Positions 35,561 through 45,058 of a DNA stretch of 64,000 nucleotides are shown in pieces; the first letter of the stretch is position 1, and every line of letters starts with the position of its first letter. The notes below the pieces were generated by a model. The model had not been told where the DNA came from, ran no database searches, and worked only from the letters and a program-made list of their open reading frames with translations. Where the stretch lies: NCBI GenBank assembly GCA_964494985.1, contig CAZBUB010000002.1, forward strand, positions 62,001-126,000. Direction: 5' to 3'. The DNA comes from CAZBUB01 sp964494985 (GTDB lineage: Bacteria > Desulfobacterota > Desulfovibrionia > Desulfovibrionales > Desulfothermaceae). The position numbers were made by a program, and so were the translations under genes.

Positions 35561-37207
35561 ATGCCAAGCAACAACCTACAGAAAATCACCCTGGGACAGA
35601 TGCTGGACAGGGCCATTGCTAACTACCCGAACAATGAGGCTGTTGTTTATGTGGACCGGGACTTCAGGGTCTCTTATCAGAAGCTCGGGGAGCTGGTGGA
35701 CCAGCTAGCCAGGGGATTGCTGGCCCTGGGGGTGCAAAAAGGAGAAAAAGTGGCTATCTGGGCCACCAACGTGCCCCACTGGGTAGCCCTGCAATTCGCT
35801 ACTGCCAAGATCGGGGCTATTTTGCTCACTGTCAACATCCACTACAAAAAAAGTGAGCTCAGCTACCTCCTGCAGCAGTCAGAGGCAGAAAATATCTTTA
35901 TCATAGACGGCTTTCGGGACAACGACTATGTGCAGACCATGTATGAGCTGGTCCCAGAGCTCAAGACCAGGGAAAGGGGGAGTATCCAGAGCAGGGAGTT
36001 TCCCCACCTCAAGAGAGTCTTCTTCCTGGGTCAGGAAAAACACCGGGGCATGTATTCTCTGCCAGAGCTTTTGGCCTTGGGCAGCAAGGTAGCAGATGCT
36101 GATTATATGGCCAGACAGAGCATCCTGGATGCCCATGACGTGGTCAATATGCAATACACCTCAGGGACTACTGGTTTTCCCAAGGGGGTCATGCTCAGCC
36201 ATTACAACATCGCCAACAACGGTTATTGGATAGGGGAGCATCAGCGTCTAGGTCCCTGGGATCGCATCTGCTTGCCTGTGCCACTTTTCCATTGTTTTGG
36301 CTGCGTGCTTGGCGTGCTGGCTGCTGTAAGCCACTGCAGCACCCTGGTTATCCTGGAGGAATTCAATCCGGTCCTGGCCATGACCGCAATACACGCAGAG
36401 AAGTGCACCGCCTTGTACGGTGTGCCCACCATGTTCATAGCCATCCTGGAGCACAGCCTGTTTCCCAGATTTGATTACAACAGTCTTCGCACCGGGATAA
36501 TGGCCGGCTCGCCCTGTCCCATCCGGGTCATGCGTCAGGTCATGGATTCCATGCACATGCAGGAAATCACTATCTGCTATGGCCAGACCGAAGCCTCCCC
36601 TGTAATCACCCAGACCCGGGCAGATGATGATATCCAGAAGCGGGTAGAGACTGTGGGCCGGGCCATGCCTGAGATCGAACTTAAGATAGTGGATCCGGAG
36701 ACAGGTCAGGAACTCCCTTCTGGCGAGCAGGGAGAGATCTGCTGCCGGGGCTATAATGTCATGCAAGGTTACTACAAGATGGAAAAGGCCACCAGGGAAG
36801 CCATAGATGAACTGGGGTGGCTTCACACTGGTGATTTGGGCTCTCTGGACCAAGATGCTTACCTCAGCATTACCGGCAGGCTAAAGGACATGATCATCCG
36901 GGGAGGGGAGAACATCTATCCCAGGGAAATCGAGGAGTTCCTGTACACCTTGGAAGGAGTCTACGATGTGCAGGTGGTGGGCGTCCCCAGCCAAAAATAT
37001 GGAGAAGAGGTGGGTGCCTTTATCGTGCAAAAGCCCGGTTACAGCTACAGCCCTGAGGACGTGCAGGACTTCTGCCGGGGACAGATCTCCAGATATAAGA
37101 TCCCCAAGTATGTAGCCTTTGTGGACGGATATGAGCTGACAGCCAGCGGTAAGGTGCAGAAGTACAAACTCCGGGAGCAGGCAGCCAAGATGTTCAATCC
37201 AGAGTAA
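35561..37207 (+). CDS. AMP-forming acyl-CoA synthetase
   Basis: 548 residues, class I adenylate-forming enzyme. Motifs: MQYTSGTTGFPKGVMLSHYN (A3), YGQTEASPVITQTRADDDIQ (A5), LGWLHTGDLGSLDQD (A7), GRLKDMIIRGGENIYPREIE (A8) and the C-terminal acyl-adenylate lysine in LTASGKVQKYKL. It activates a fatty or other carboxylic acid to its CoA thioester; chain length cannot be read. ATG 35561 is chosen since MPSNNLQKITLGQML is the usual start; the longer frame from 35489 adds 24 unrelated residues. Ribosome site is weak. Confidence 0.93.
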   Translation: MPSNNLQKITLGQMLDRAIANYPNNEAVVYVDRDFRVSYQKLGELVDQLARGLLALGVQKGEKVAIWATNVPHWVALQFATAKIGAILLTVNIHYKKSELSYLLQQSEAENIFIIDGFRDNDYVQTMYELVPELKTRERGSIQSREFPHLKRVFFLGQEKHRGMYSLPELLALGSKVADADYMARQSILDAHDVVNMQYTSGTTGFPKGVMLSHYNIANNGYWIGEHQRLGPWDRICLPVPLFHCFGCVLGVLAAVSHCSTLVILEEFNPVLAMTAIHAEKCTALYGVPTMFIAILEHSLFPRFDYNSLRTGIMAGSPCPIRVMRQVMDSMHMQEITICYGQTEASPVITQTRADDDIQKRVETVGRAMPEIELKIVDPETGQELPSGEQGEICCRGYNVMQGYYKMEKATREAIDELGWLHTGDLGSLDQDAYLSITGRLKDMIIRGGENIYPREIEEFLYTLEGVYDVQVVGVPSQKYGEEVGAFIVQKPGYSYSPEDVQDFCRGQISRYKIPKYVAFVDGYELTASGKVQKYKLREQAAKMFNPE

Positions 37208-37362
37208 TGTAAGCGTATCTGCGCATTCGGTTGGAAGTGTATGCTAAGTGGCTCTCAGTTTGTACGAAGCGCATAGAAGGAAACCGTCTCCAGACAAAGG
37301 CCGCAGACCATTTCTTCCCTCCTGACACTTTGTGGAGAGCCGATCTGCCGCAGAAATATCCT

Positions 37363-37390
37363 GGAAGCCACATCCGAAAACATGGCTTCC
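37363..37390. terminator. hairpin between convergent acyl-CoA ligase and rarD
   Basis: GGAAGCCA (37363-37370) pairs perfectly with TGGCTTCC (37383-37390) around a 12-base loop, 10 bases outside the rarD stop. No T-run follows on either strand, so it may be a Rho-assisted stop or a stability hairpin. Confidence 0.35.
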
Positions 37391-37399
37391 CCTATAGTC

Positions 37400-38317
37400 T
37401 CAGGATGCAGACTGACTTATGCACTTGATCCTTTTCAGGTACCAGATGCTCTCGGCCATATAGATGGCTATCCCACTCCAAATCAAAATAAATGATAACA
37501 GCTTGGCCACATTAAAGGGCTCCTTATACACCAAAAGCCCCAGCAAAAACATGCAGGTCGGCGCTATGTACTGCAGGATACCCACCTCTACCAGGCGCAG
37601 TCTTCTGGCGCTGAAAGCGAAGAACAATAGGGGCAGGGAAGTCACCAGGCCAGCCCCCGCCAGAAGCATATCTATCTCCAGCCCCAGGGAGGCAAAGCTG
37701 CCCAGCCCATCTTGCAGCAGCAAATAGCCTAGGGCAGGCCCGCCCATGATCGCAGTCTCCAGCCAAAGTCCGGGCAGGGACTCGGTGTGCACCACCTTGC
37801 GGATCAGGCCGTACATGCCAAAGGAAAAGGCCAAAATTAAGGCTATCCAGGGCACCCGGCCATAGTTGAGGATCATATTCATGACCCCTGCTGCAGCAAA
37901 CAAAATAGCTAATACCTGCAAAAGTCGCAGCCTGTCCTTGAACACCAGGCAACCCAACAGGACATTCACCAAGGGATTAATATAGTAGCCCAGGCTGGCT
38001 TCCAGAACAAAGCCTGCATTCACTCCCCAGATATAGGTAAACCAATTTACGGACAACAGCAGACTGCTTATAACCAGCAGGACCACACTCTGACCAGAGC
38101 GCAAAAGAGTCTGCACTTCCTGCCATCGTCCACAGAACGAAAGGGTCAGAGCTACAAACACAAAGGACCATACTATGCGATGACAAAGGATCTCTGCCGC
38201 AGGCACTGCGCCGAGAGCCTTCCAATATACAGGAAGCACTCCCCAGATAAAAAAGGCCCCCGTGCCTGCAAACAAACCGCTCCAGCTGACAGCACTGGAA
38301 ATCTGAGGACTTCTCAT
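37400..38317 (-). CDS. rarD: RarD-like EamA-family permease
   Basis: 305 residues, hydrophobic throughout with about ten membrane segments, typical of the RarD branch of the drug/metabolite transporter superfamily. Marker segments: GTGAFFIWGVLPVYWKALG at the N terminus, ILCHRIVWSFVF, SVNWFTYIWGVNAGFVLEAS and LGYYINPLVNVLLG. The substrate is not established for the family. ATG 38317 follows AAAGGAGGATGCC, an excellent ribosome site. Divergent from the R3H ATPase gene. Confidence 0.93.
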   Translation of the reverse strand: MRSPQISSAVSWSGLFAGTGAFFIWGVLPVYWKALGAVPAAEILCHRIVWSFVFVALTLSFCGRWQEVQTLLRSGQSVVLLVISSLLLSVNWFTYIWGVNAGFVLEASLGYYINPLVNVLLGCLVFKDRLRLLQVLAILFAAAGVMNMILNYGRVPWIALILAFSFGMYGLIRKVVHTESLPGLWLETAIMGGPALGYLLLQDGLGSFASLGLEIDMLLAGAGLVTSLPLLFFAFSARRLRLVEVGILQYIAPTCMFLLGLLVYKEPFNVAKLLSFILIWSGIAIYMAESIWYLKRIKCISQSAS

Positions 38318-38523
38318 GGCATCCTCCTTTGCCGAGGCCGAATCCAGGACATTTGCAAAACCTCCGCAAGGGTCGACCGTCAGATATAAACAGGCTCATA
38401 CCTGGAATTCCTATTTGGAATCCTTTTGTAAAGGTCAAACCAGGCTTGAGTCCAGTGCAGACAAATTGTATACCCACAAGAGGAAGTAACAGATACCTCA
38501 AACCAACCCAGGGAGCAAATACC

Positions 38524-40074
38524 TTGAACACCCAGCCCCAAAATCCCCAGGTTGTCTCTGAAGTAGACCCCCTGTTGCAGATCATGCCCCCACATATCCA
38601 ACGGGCGACAAATGATGCCGGGGATTTTCAAAACCTAATAGAAATTGTCCTGGATCTGGGCCGGCTGCCAGAAGCCCGCTATACCTCCGGTCTGATGCAG
38701 CTCTCAGACATTGCTGTCTCCAAGCAGGACCTGGACTACGTCCTGGACAGAGTGGGCAGTTTCACCCAGGACAACCGAGCCGGAATCGAACGTACCCTGC
38801 ACCGCATCTCAGCCATCCGCAACCGCAAAGGGGAAATCGTCGGCCTGACCTGCAGAGTGGGCCGAGCTGTCTTCGGCACTGTGGACATCGTCCAGGATGT
38901 GATCGAGCATGGAGCTTCCCTGCTTTTGCTGGGCAGGCCTGGAGTAGGCAAAACCACTTTGTTGCGCGAATCAGCCCGAGTCCTGGCTGAAGGATTTGGG
39001 AAGAGGGTGATAATAGTTGACACCTCCAATGAAATCGGCGGGGATGGAGACGTGCCCCATCCAGGCATCGGCAGGGCCAGGCGCATGCAGGTTCCCTCAC
39101 CGGATCGCCAGCACGCAGTGATGATCGAAGCGGTGGAAAACCACATGCCTGAGGTAATCGTCATAGATGAGATAGGCACCCAAGCAGAAGCCCAGGCTGC
39201 CAGGACCATTGCCGAACGCGGGGTACAGCTCATAGCCACTGCCCACGGCAACACCCTGGAGAACCTGGTCCAGAACCCTACTCTTTCAGATCTGTTGGGG
39301 GGAATCCAGGCCGTTACCCTTTCAGACGAGGAGGCCAAAAGGCGCAGGACCAGAAAGACTGTCCTGGAACGTAAATCCCCTCCCACCTTCCAGGTCCTGG
39401 TGGAGATCCAGGATAAGGATCGGCTGGTTATCCACTCCCCTCTGGCCCAAATTGTGGACGAGCTCCTGGCAGGTGAGGATCTGAAGCCTGAGATAAGAGT
39501 CCGCACCTCCCAAGGAGAAATCCAAATAGAACAGGGTCCTGCTGACAGAACTGCTGGCTCCTGGACAGAGTCCTTCTCCGAACCCATAGATGCCCCAGAC
39601 AGGTTTACCCCCAGGCACAGGATGCTGCGTATCTTCCCCTACGGCGTGAACAGGGACCGGTTGGAGAAGGCCATCCAGAAGCTTAAGGCCCCAGCAGTGA
39701 TAGTCCGAGATCTGGAGACAGCGGACAGCATCGTGACCCAAAAGAGCCACGAGAAGAAGCAATCCAGGCGGCTGAGGCAGATACAGGACAGTGGAGTGCC
39801 ATTGCATGTGGTGCGCAACAACACCTTGACCCAGATGGAACACTTCCTGCGCAACATATTTGCCCTGGAAGGGGACCAGGAAAAGGAGCTGCAGGCTACC
39901 CAAGCTGCTGAAGTGGCTGTCAGTGAAGTCTTTGAAAGCGGGCTGGCTGTGGAGCTGACCCCCCAGAACAGCTATCTTCGCTCTTTGCAGCATCAGATAG
40001 CCCAGCGCTATGGGCTTTTCAGCGAGAGCAAGGGCCGGGAGCCCAGACGCAGAGTAGTTATCTACCCTCTATAG
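38524..40074 (+). CDS. SpoIIIAA/Ycf45-like AAA ATPase with R3H-type C terminus
   Basis: About 516 residues if translation starts at TTG 38524 (GGGAG eight bases upstream); ATG 38584 gives 496 residues but has no ribosome site. Walker A is LLLGRPGVGKTTLLRESA; VIIVDTSNEIGGDGDVPHPG and PEVIVIDEIGTQAEAQAART are the Walker B and sensor regions shared with Ycf45 and SpoIIIAA. The C terminus (IAQRYGLFSESKGREPRRRV) matches R3H single-stranded nucleic-acid-binding tails. Role unknown outside sporulation. Soluble, cytoplasmic, monocistronic. Confidence 0.88.
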   Translation: MNTQPQNPQVVSEVDPLLQIMPPHIQRATNDAGDFQNLIEIVLDLGRLPEARYTSGLMQLSDIAVSKQDLDYVLDRVGSFTQDNRAGIERTLHRISAIRNRKGEIVGLTCRVGRAVFGTVDIVQDVIEHGASLLLLGRPGVGKTTLLRESARVLAEGFGKRVIIVDTSNEIGGDGDVPHPGIGRARRMQVPSPDRQHAVMIEAVENHMPEVIVIDEIGTQAEAQAARTIAERGVQLIATAHGNTLENLVQNPTLSDLLGGIQAVTLSDEEAKRRRTRKTVLERKSPPTFQVLVEIQDKDRLVIHSPLAQIVDELLAGEDLKPEIRVRTSQGEIQIEQGPADRTAGSWTESFSEPIDAPDRFTPRHRMLRIFPYGVNRDRLEKAIQKLKAPAVIVRDLETADSIVTQKSHEKKQSRRLRQIQDSGVPLHVVRNNTLTQMEHFLRNIFALEGDQEKELQATQAAEVAVSEVFESGLAVELTPQNSYLRSLQHQIAQRYGLFSESKGREPRRRVVIYPL

Positions 40075-40096
40075 GACATAAGGCCCAAGTCCAGGT

Positions 40097-40495
40097 TTAA
40101 GGGTCAATGTCCCCAGAGACTGTTTCCCCGCCTACCAGCTTCCAGCCCAAAACCCCCCAGGCCAGATTATAGACCTGGGTATAGCCCAAACGCTGCAGCC
40201 TTTTGGCTACCAAAGGTGATCTGTGCCCAGTCATGCAAACCACCAACAAGGGTACGTCCTTGGCCAGGGGCAACCTCTTGTTGTTCAGCAACAGATCCGA
40301 CCTTTGTGCTGATCTGGGGAGCCTAAGCAATTGAAATTCTGCCTGGCTGCGTACATCCAGAACAAAAGGCCTTTTGTTCCTGGGCATGCGCTTCAGCTGC
40401 CAGGGATAGATCTGTCTGACTCCCAACAGGTACCAAAGGATCTCCCACAGGGGAAACAAACCCAGCAGCAAAAGTAAAAGCACTTTGGGCCACAT
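40097..40495 (-). CDS. membrane-anchored rhodanese-domain protein
   Basis: 132 residues. One N-terminal membrane helix (VLLLLLLGLFPLWEILWYLL) and a single rhodanese domain with FVLDVRSQAEFQ and active-site cysteine in VVCMTGHRSPLVAKRLQ, then GYTQVYNLAWGVLGWK. Expected to carry persulfide sulfur; orientation in the membrane is not clear. Convergent with the R3H ATPase gene (22 bases apart). No good ribosome site at ATG 40495. Confidence 0.85.
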   Translation of the reverse strand: MWPKVLLLLLLGLFPLWEILWYLLGVRQIYPWQLKRMPRNKRPFVLDVRSQAEFQLLRLPRSAQRSDLLLNNKRLPLAKDVPLLVVCMTGHRSPLVAKRLQRLGYTQVYNLAWGVLGWKLVGGETVSGDIDP

Positions 40496-40621
40496 GGCGT
40501 GCAGACTATATCAAGCTGGATAATTTGGCAATCCAGGCACATGCCCGATTCCTGTCCCTTGACAGCCCTTGTCGCAGATTTATGCACGTAAGTGCAGCAA
40601 AAGGACCTTACAGGACATTGA

Positions 40622-40695
40622 TATCATTAGTATGGACAGCGATTACGATTTGCCCTGCCCTCGCTGTCGTTGTCGTAATCGATATTTTGACCAAC
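40622..40695. repeat. palindromic repeat family 2, copy P
   Basis: GATTACGA (40640-40647) pairs with TCGTAATC (40673-40680); the block runs ...GCGATTACGATTTGC...TGTCGTTGTCGTAATCGATATTTTGACCA. The same order of words occurs at 49790-49866. Non-coding, between the rhodanese and mnmE genes. Confidence 0.6.
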
Positions 40696-40753
40696 ACCTC
40701 AAGGGTTGAAGTTTTCTATGCTTCACTTCGTTGTGCCAGTCAGGGCATGGGGG

Positions 40754-42136
40754 TCATTTGCCAATACAAAAACTGGAAAATATCCGCTCCAGGATATCCT
40801 CGGAAGTGAACTCTCCGGTGATCTCTGCCAGACTGTGGCAGGCCGCATCCAGATGCACCTGCAGCAGATCAAAAGGTATCTGCTGCTTTAACCCAGAGGC
40901 CAGCTCCTGCAGCTCCTGCTGGGCCTGGAGCAAGCTTTCCTTTTGGCGCAGATTCGGCACCAGCTCTCCAGGCCTGGGCTCAGCCTGCCTACCCACAATC
41001 TTTTCCCTCATTTTCTGCACTAGCCTGTCCAGGTTTTGCCCTGTCTTTGCTGATACTTGCAGCTGATCCAGGTCTGTGTCTGTACACCACTTTTCACATT
41101 CCTGCAGATATTGTCCCAAATCCATCTTATTTAAAACCGCCAGCACCTTTTCTCCGGCCAGCTCCTGGGCCAGAGCCCGGGTATCCTGATCCACTCCTTG
41201 CGAAACATCCAGGACCAGACAAACCAGATCCGCCTCCTGCACCAATCTCCTGCCCTGCTCCAGACCTGCCAGCTCCACCTGATCCCCGGTACTGCGCAAG
41301 CCAGCGGTATCCACCAACCGCACCGGCAACCCTTCCAGATTAATGCCCTCCTCCAGGTAGTCCCTGGTGGTACCTGGCACCGACGTAACTATAGCCCTGC
41401 TTGAGCCTAGGAGGGCGTTCAGCAGGCTGGACTTGCCTGCGTTGACCTGTCCGGCCAAAACCACCAAAGCCCCCTGCCGAAAAGGGCTATAGCGTTGGTA
41501 ATTACGCAGCAGGGCCTGGATATCCCTCAGCACTTCCTGTAGAACCTTCTCCAGCTCAGGTACAGGCAGGCACTCCAGCTCATCTTCCGGAAAATCCACA
41601 GCCAGACAGAACTGGGTGCGCAGCTCCTCCAGCCTTTGCTTCAATTGGTCCACCTTGCGGCCCAAAGCACCCTGCAGCTTGGATCCTGCCAAGGCCAGCC
41701 CGGTCTCGCTCTGGGAGTTGATCACCTCTGCCACAGACTCTGCCTGGCTCAAATCCAGCCTGCCGTTCAAAAAGGCCCGCAGGGTAAACTCCCCAGGCCC
41801 TGCAGATCTTGCCCCCTTGCGCAGCACAGCCTGCAGCACCAGCTGCAGCACTGCCGGTCCGCCATGGCAGTTGATTTCCAGCACATCTTCTCCAGTGTAG
41901 GAACCAGGTCCAGGCATATAGCTGACCAGAACCTCATCCAGCGGGCTCTGCTCCTCGTTCAGGATCCAGCCGTGGTGTAGAGTATAAGGCCTGAGACCTT
42001 TGATCCTCCTGGCTGGTCTAAAAAGTGACCAACCAATCTCCAGGCTTCTTTGTCCGCTCAACCGCACTATTCCTACACCTCCCTGACCTAGGGGAGTGGC
42101 AATGGCTGCTATAGTATCCTGACGTTGATCGTGCAT
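40754..42136 (-). CDS. mnmE: tRNA modification GTPase MnmE
   Basis: With MnmG, adds the carboxymethylaminomethyl group to wobble uridine of certain tRNAs. 460 residues. N-terminal tetrahydrofolate-binding domain (IAAIATPLGQGGVGIVRLSG), central helical domain, and G domain with GQVNAGKSSLLNALLG (~229-244), TTRDYLEE, DTAGLRSTGD and NKMD. It ends in the conserved C-terminal CIGK needed for activity. Last gene of the rpmH-rnpA-yidD-yidC-jag-mnmE block. No clear ribosome site at ATG 42136. Confidence 0.97.
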   Translation of the reverse strand: MHDQRQDTIAAIATPLGQGGVGIVRLSGQRSLEIGWSLFRPARRIKGLRPYTLHHGWILNEEQSPLDEVLVSYMPGPGSYTGEDVLEINCHGGPAVLQLVLQAVLRKGARSAGPGEFTLRAFLNGRLDLSQAESVAEVINSQSETGLALAGSKLQGALGRKVDQLKQRLEELRTQFCLAVDFPEDELECLPVPELEKVLQEVLRDIQALLRNYQRYSPFRQGALVVLAGQVNAGKSSLLNALLGSSRAIVTSVPGTTRDYLEEGINLEGLPVRLVDTAGLRSTGDQVELAGLEQGRRLVQEADLVCLVLDVSQGVDQDTRALAQELAGEKVLAVLNKMDLGQYLQECEKWCTDTDLDQLQVSAKTGQNLDRLVQKMREKIVGRQAEPRPGELVPNLRQKESLLQAQQELQELASGLKQQIPFDLLQVHLDAACHSLAEITGEFTSEDILERIFSSFCIGK

Positions 42137-42233
42137 GTTTTGATAAGGCTTTTATGATCTTGAAGGCTCTCCACCCCAGCTAACTTGACGATCTGGCTCT
42201 GAAAAAAGTGTAAAAGCGAACATCACCCAGGCT

Positions 42234-42275
42234 CAAAACAAAAGGCACCCGGCCTGGAATCAAAACCGGGTGCCC
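42234..42275 (-). terminator. Rho-independent terminator after jag
   Basis: On the minus strand GGCACCCGG (42274-42266) pairs with CCGGGTGCC (42252-42244) around a 13-base loop, followed by TTTTGTTTT. A 9-bp perfect GC-rich stem, 37 bases past the jag stop. mnmE lies beyond it, so mnmE probably has its own promoter or depends on read-through. Confidence 0.75.
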
Positions 42276-42310
42276 TGAATTTAACTGGAAGTTGCGGCCA
42301 GGTGAATACC

Positions 42311-42985
42311 TTACTTGCTTTCAGCGGAGCTTAAACCTTCTTCCTGAGTCTTATTCTTGCGGCAGGCAATGAGCACCCTCTTCATGCTTCCATCCCCGGT
42401 GCTCCGGGTTACCAGATCCTCTTCTTCTTGCAGGGCCAGGTGCACCAGTCTGCGGTGGTAAGAGCACAAAGGCTTGGTGCTCATGGCCTTTCCGGAACGC
42501 TTGACCTTTTTGGCCAGGAACAAGGCATTTTGCCGAACACTCTCATCCTGCCTCTCCTTATATCCCCCAGCGTCAAGCTGTACATATAACCTTTCCGGCC
42601 ATTTTTTTGCCAGGATGCGGTTGGCCAAAAACTCCAAGGCAGATATGGTTTGGCCCTCTTTGCCTATAATCAGCCCGGAGTTTTCCTCATCCTTGATTGT
42701 CACCTGCACCCGACTGCCATTGACCTGAATATCCAGCTCAGGCTCTGGGACTATACCCTGCAAAAGCTCACCCAGTATTTCACTGACCAGATCCTGCAGG
42801 CCTTGTTCGCTCACTTTGGGCTTGGCCTGAATCACTGCGTTTTTGCTGCCCAGGCCAAAGATGCCGCTGGAGCCATTTTCCAAAACCTGCACCTCCAGCT
42901 CTTCCTCGCTTAGTCCCCATTCAGAACAAGCCTTTTGTATCGCCTCCTGCACATTCTTGGATTCAAACTTCTTGAATTCACTCAT
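42311..42985 (-). CDS. jag: Jag/SpoIIIJ-associated KH-R3H RNA-binding protein
   Basis: 224 residues. N-terminal Jag_N domain (FESKNVQEAIQKACSEWGL), KH domain with IIGKEGQTISALEFLANRIL, and C-terminal R3H domain with PLCSYHRRLVHLAL. It binds RNA and is nearly always next to yidC, as here. Start at ATG 42985 with GGAG eight bases upstream; a longer reading frame to 43075 has no site and adds residues absent from the family. 102 bases after yidC. Confidence 0.93.
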   Translation of the reverse strand: MSEFKKFESKNVQEAIQKACSEWGLSEEELEVQVLENGSSGIFGLGSKNAVIQAKPKVSEQGLQDLVSEILGELLQGIVPEPELDIQVNGSRVQVTIKDEENSGLIIGKEGQTISALEFLANRILAKKWPERLYVQLDAGGYKERQDESVRQNALFLAKKVKRSGKAMSTKPLCSYHRRLVHLALQEEEDLVTRSTGDGSMKRVLIACRKNKTQEEGLSSAESK

Positions 42986-43087
42986 ATAATCCACTCCTGT
43001 GGCTTCTTCCAGCCGCAAAGCAATAGGTCTCAATGGAACTCCAGCAAGAAACTGTCCAAGTTGGCAACCCTCCACTCCTTTTATTGC

Positions 43088-44725
43088 CTAGGCCTTGCGC
43101 AGTACCCACCATTGCTGGAGCATAGATAAAAGGTTATTCGTGATAAAATACACAACCAGCCCGGCTGGAAAGTTCAGAAAGATAAATGTAAGCACAATGG
43201 GCATAATCATCATGATCTTGGCCTGCGTGGGATCCCCGGATGTGGGAGAGAGCTTTTGTTGCAGGAACATGGACGCGCCCATGAGAACAGGGGTTACATA
43301 CAAGGGATCCTTAGCCGAAAGATCAGCCAGCCAGACAATGTCAGTTAGGGGCACTTGAGGAATGAAAGAGGCATGCCTGAGCTCTACAGCGCCTAGAAGT
43401 GCCTCATATAAAGCAATAAACACTGGTATCTGCAAAAGCATAGGGAGGCAGCCCCCTGCAGGGTTGACCTTATAGGTCTTGTAGAGCCGCATGACCTCCT
43501 GATTCATTTTCTGCCGATCATCCTTATACTTCTCTTTGAGCTCCTTCATCATGGGCTGGAGCTTCTTCATTTTCTCCATGGATTTATAGCTCTTATGGGA
43601 CAGGGGCCAAAACAGGATCTTGATCACAATGGTCAACATGATAATGGCCAGACCATAGTTGCCTACAAATCCATAAAAAAACTTCAGAACCTTAACCAGG
43701 GGAGAAGCAATAATATTCAGCCAGCCGTAATTCAGAGCCTCTTCCAGATTATTGGGCATACCCTGCAGATAGTCATCCTGCTTAGGTCCCAGATAATAAG
43801 CAAAATCTATCTCCTGACCCACGTCAGGGGACATTTCCACCCTTTCCTCCAAGGTGACCAGATATATATCATCCTGATAGTCAGTCCGCATGTGCATGGC
43901 TTTGTCCACAGGCACAGCCGCAAGCATGAAGTAATTGCTGCCAATGCCTGCCCATCTTGCAGCCTCCGACCGCATGCCCTGCTTAAGGGTGTCTGTGCTA
44001 TCCTCCTGCTCCAAACCCTCTTGATCGAGATACATAACATTGGTCCGGTTGAAGCGGGACTCATTAGCCACCAATTTTTTGCTGGCAATCTTCAGTCCTA
44101 AATCTCTCTGCAGCCGCTCTTCGGATTTGTTAATCAGGATGGTCTTTTCCTGGATACGGTAGCTATCAGCCTGAAAAGTCAGCTCCCGCCGCAATTGCAG
44201 CCCGTTCAAATCCCCCTGCAGTATCAGCCTGCCTTCTTCTCCATCTGCAAGCTGCATGTCTCCACCTTGGATGCTCCATTCCCCTTTTTCCCAGGTCTTC
44301 TGACCGCTCAGGATAAGACCTAAAGGGGCATGGGCCAAGACTCCAGAGGTAACCAGCTCGATAGGCCTGGAGCCAGATTTTATGCTCTCCTTGTATTCTT
44401 TGAGCAAAAAGCTCTCCAGCACTCCCCCCTGGGCGCTGAAGACAGCCTTATACAGCGGGGTATCAATGCTCACGCTCTCAGAGGTCCCAGGCTTATTCTC
44501 CAGTTCCTGTAGCTTTTCTGTCCGGACTTCCTCCTTGGCCTCCTGCTGTGTGGACTGCTTACTGTCAGCTCTGCTTTCTTCGCTCTCCTGATCCTGCCTT
44601 TCTATACTTTGCGACTCCTGTTCCTGATCCACAGGCACCTGGGCTGGAGGAAAAAGTACATTCCACAGCACCAACACCACCAAACTTAGCGCTAGGGCCA
44701 GGATAACCCGCCAACTATCGCTCAT
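43088..44725 (-). CDS. yidC: membrane protein insertase YidC
   Basis: Inserts membrane proteins alone or with SecYEG. 545 residues, the Gram-negative long form: N-terminal helix (VILALALSLVVLVLWNVLFP), a low-complexity Gln/Glu/Ser linker, the large periplasmic P1 domain (~90-345), then five membrane helices with the hydrophilic-groove region around FYGFVGNYGLAIIMLTIVIK and the C1 loop (SMEKMKKLQPMMKELKEKYK). GGCLPMLLQIPVFIALYEAL is strongly conserved. Two bases downstream of yidD. Confidence 0.97.
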   Translation of the reverse strand: MSDSWRVILALALSLVVLVLWNVLFPPAQVPVDQEQESQSIERQDQESEESRADSKQSTQQEAKEEVRTEKLQELENKPGTSESVSIDTPLYKAVFSAQGGVLESFLLKEYKESIKSGSRPIELVTSGVLAHAPLGLILSGQKTWEKGEWSIQGGDMQLADGEEGRLILQGDLNGLQLRRELTFQADSYRIQEKTILINKSEERLQRDLGLKIASKKLVANESRFNRTNVMYLDQEGLEQEDSTDTLKQGMRSEAARWAGIGSNYFMLAAVPVDKAMHMRTDYQDDIYLVTLEERVEMSPDVGQEIDFAYYLGPKQDDYLQGMPNNLEEALNYGWLNIIASPLVKVLKFFYGFVGNYGLAIIMLTIVIKILFWPLSHKSYKSMEKMKKLQPMMKELKEKYKDDRQKMNQEVMRLYKTYKVNPAGGCLPMLLQIPVFIALYEALLGAVELRHASFIPQVPLTDIVWLADLSAKDPLYVTPVLMGASMFLQQKLSPTSGDPTQAKIMMIMPIVLTFIFLNFPAGLVVYFITNNLLSMLQQWWVLRKA

Positions 44726-44727
44726 TT

Positions 44728-45054
44728 TTACCTGCCCTTATGCATTGAAGATTTTGGATTCGAACCAAGGACACCTTTTGACTTAAAAAAACTGACTTCC
44801 CGGGACCTTGGGGCTGGCTTCTCTCCACATGGCTCAGGAACAGGATCCAGGCCACTTCGAGCCAAAGGATGACAGCGCAAAAAGCGCCACACAGACAACA
44901 TTCCCCCCTTCAGGGCTCCATGTATCTGGATCGCCTGGGCTGCATACTCGGAACAGCTGGGATAAAATCTGCAGCAGGAAGGAAAAAAGGGGGAACAAAG
45001 CCTTTGGTACAAGAGAACCATCCCTAGCAAAAACTTACGCATATCTCCTGCCAT
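44728..45054 (-). CDS. yidD: membrane protein insertion efficiency factor YidD
   Basis: 108 residues. The core has the family pattern LLYQRLCSPFFPSCCRFYPS, then CSEYAAQAIQIHGALKGG and RCHPLARSGLDPVP. The C-terminal ~30 residues are a charged extension. It helps YidC-dependent insertion by an unclear mechanism. The gene sits between rnpA and yidC with gaps of 4 and 2 bases, the standard order. Confidence 0.93.
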   Translation of the reverse strand: MAGDMRKFLLGMVLLYQRLCSPFFPSCCRFYPSCSEYAAQAIQIHGALKGGMLSVWRFLRCHPLARSGLDPVPEPCGEKPAPRSREVSFFKSKGVLGSNPKSSMHKGR

Positions 45055-45058
45055 GGGC

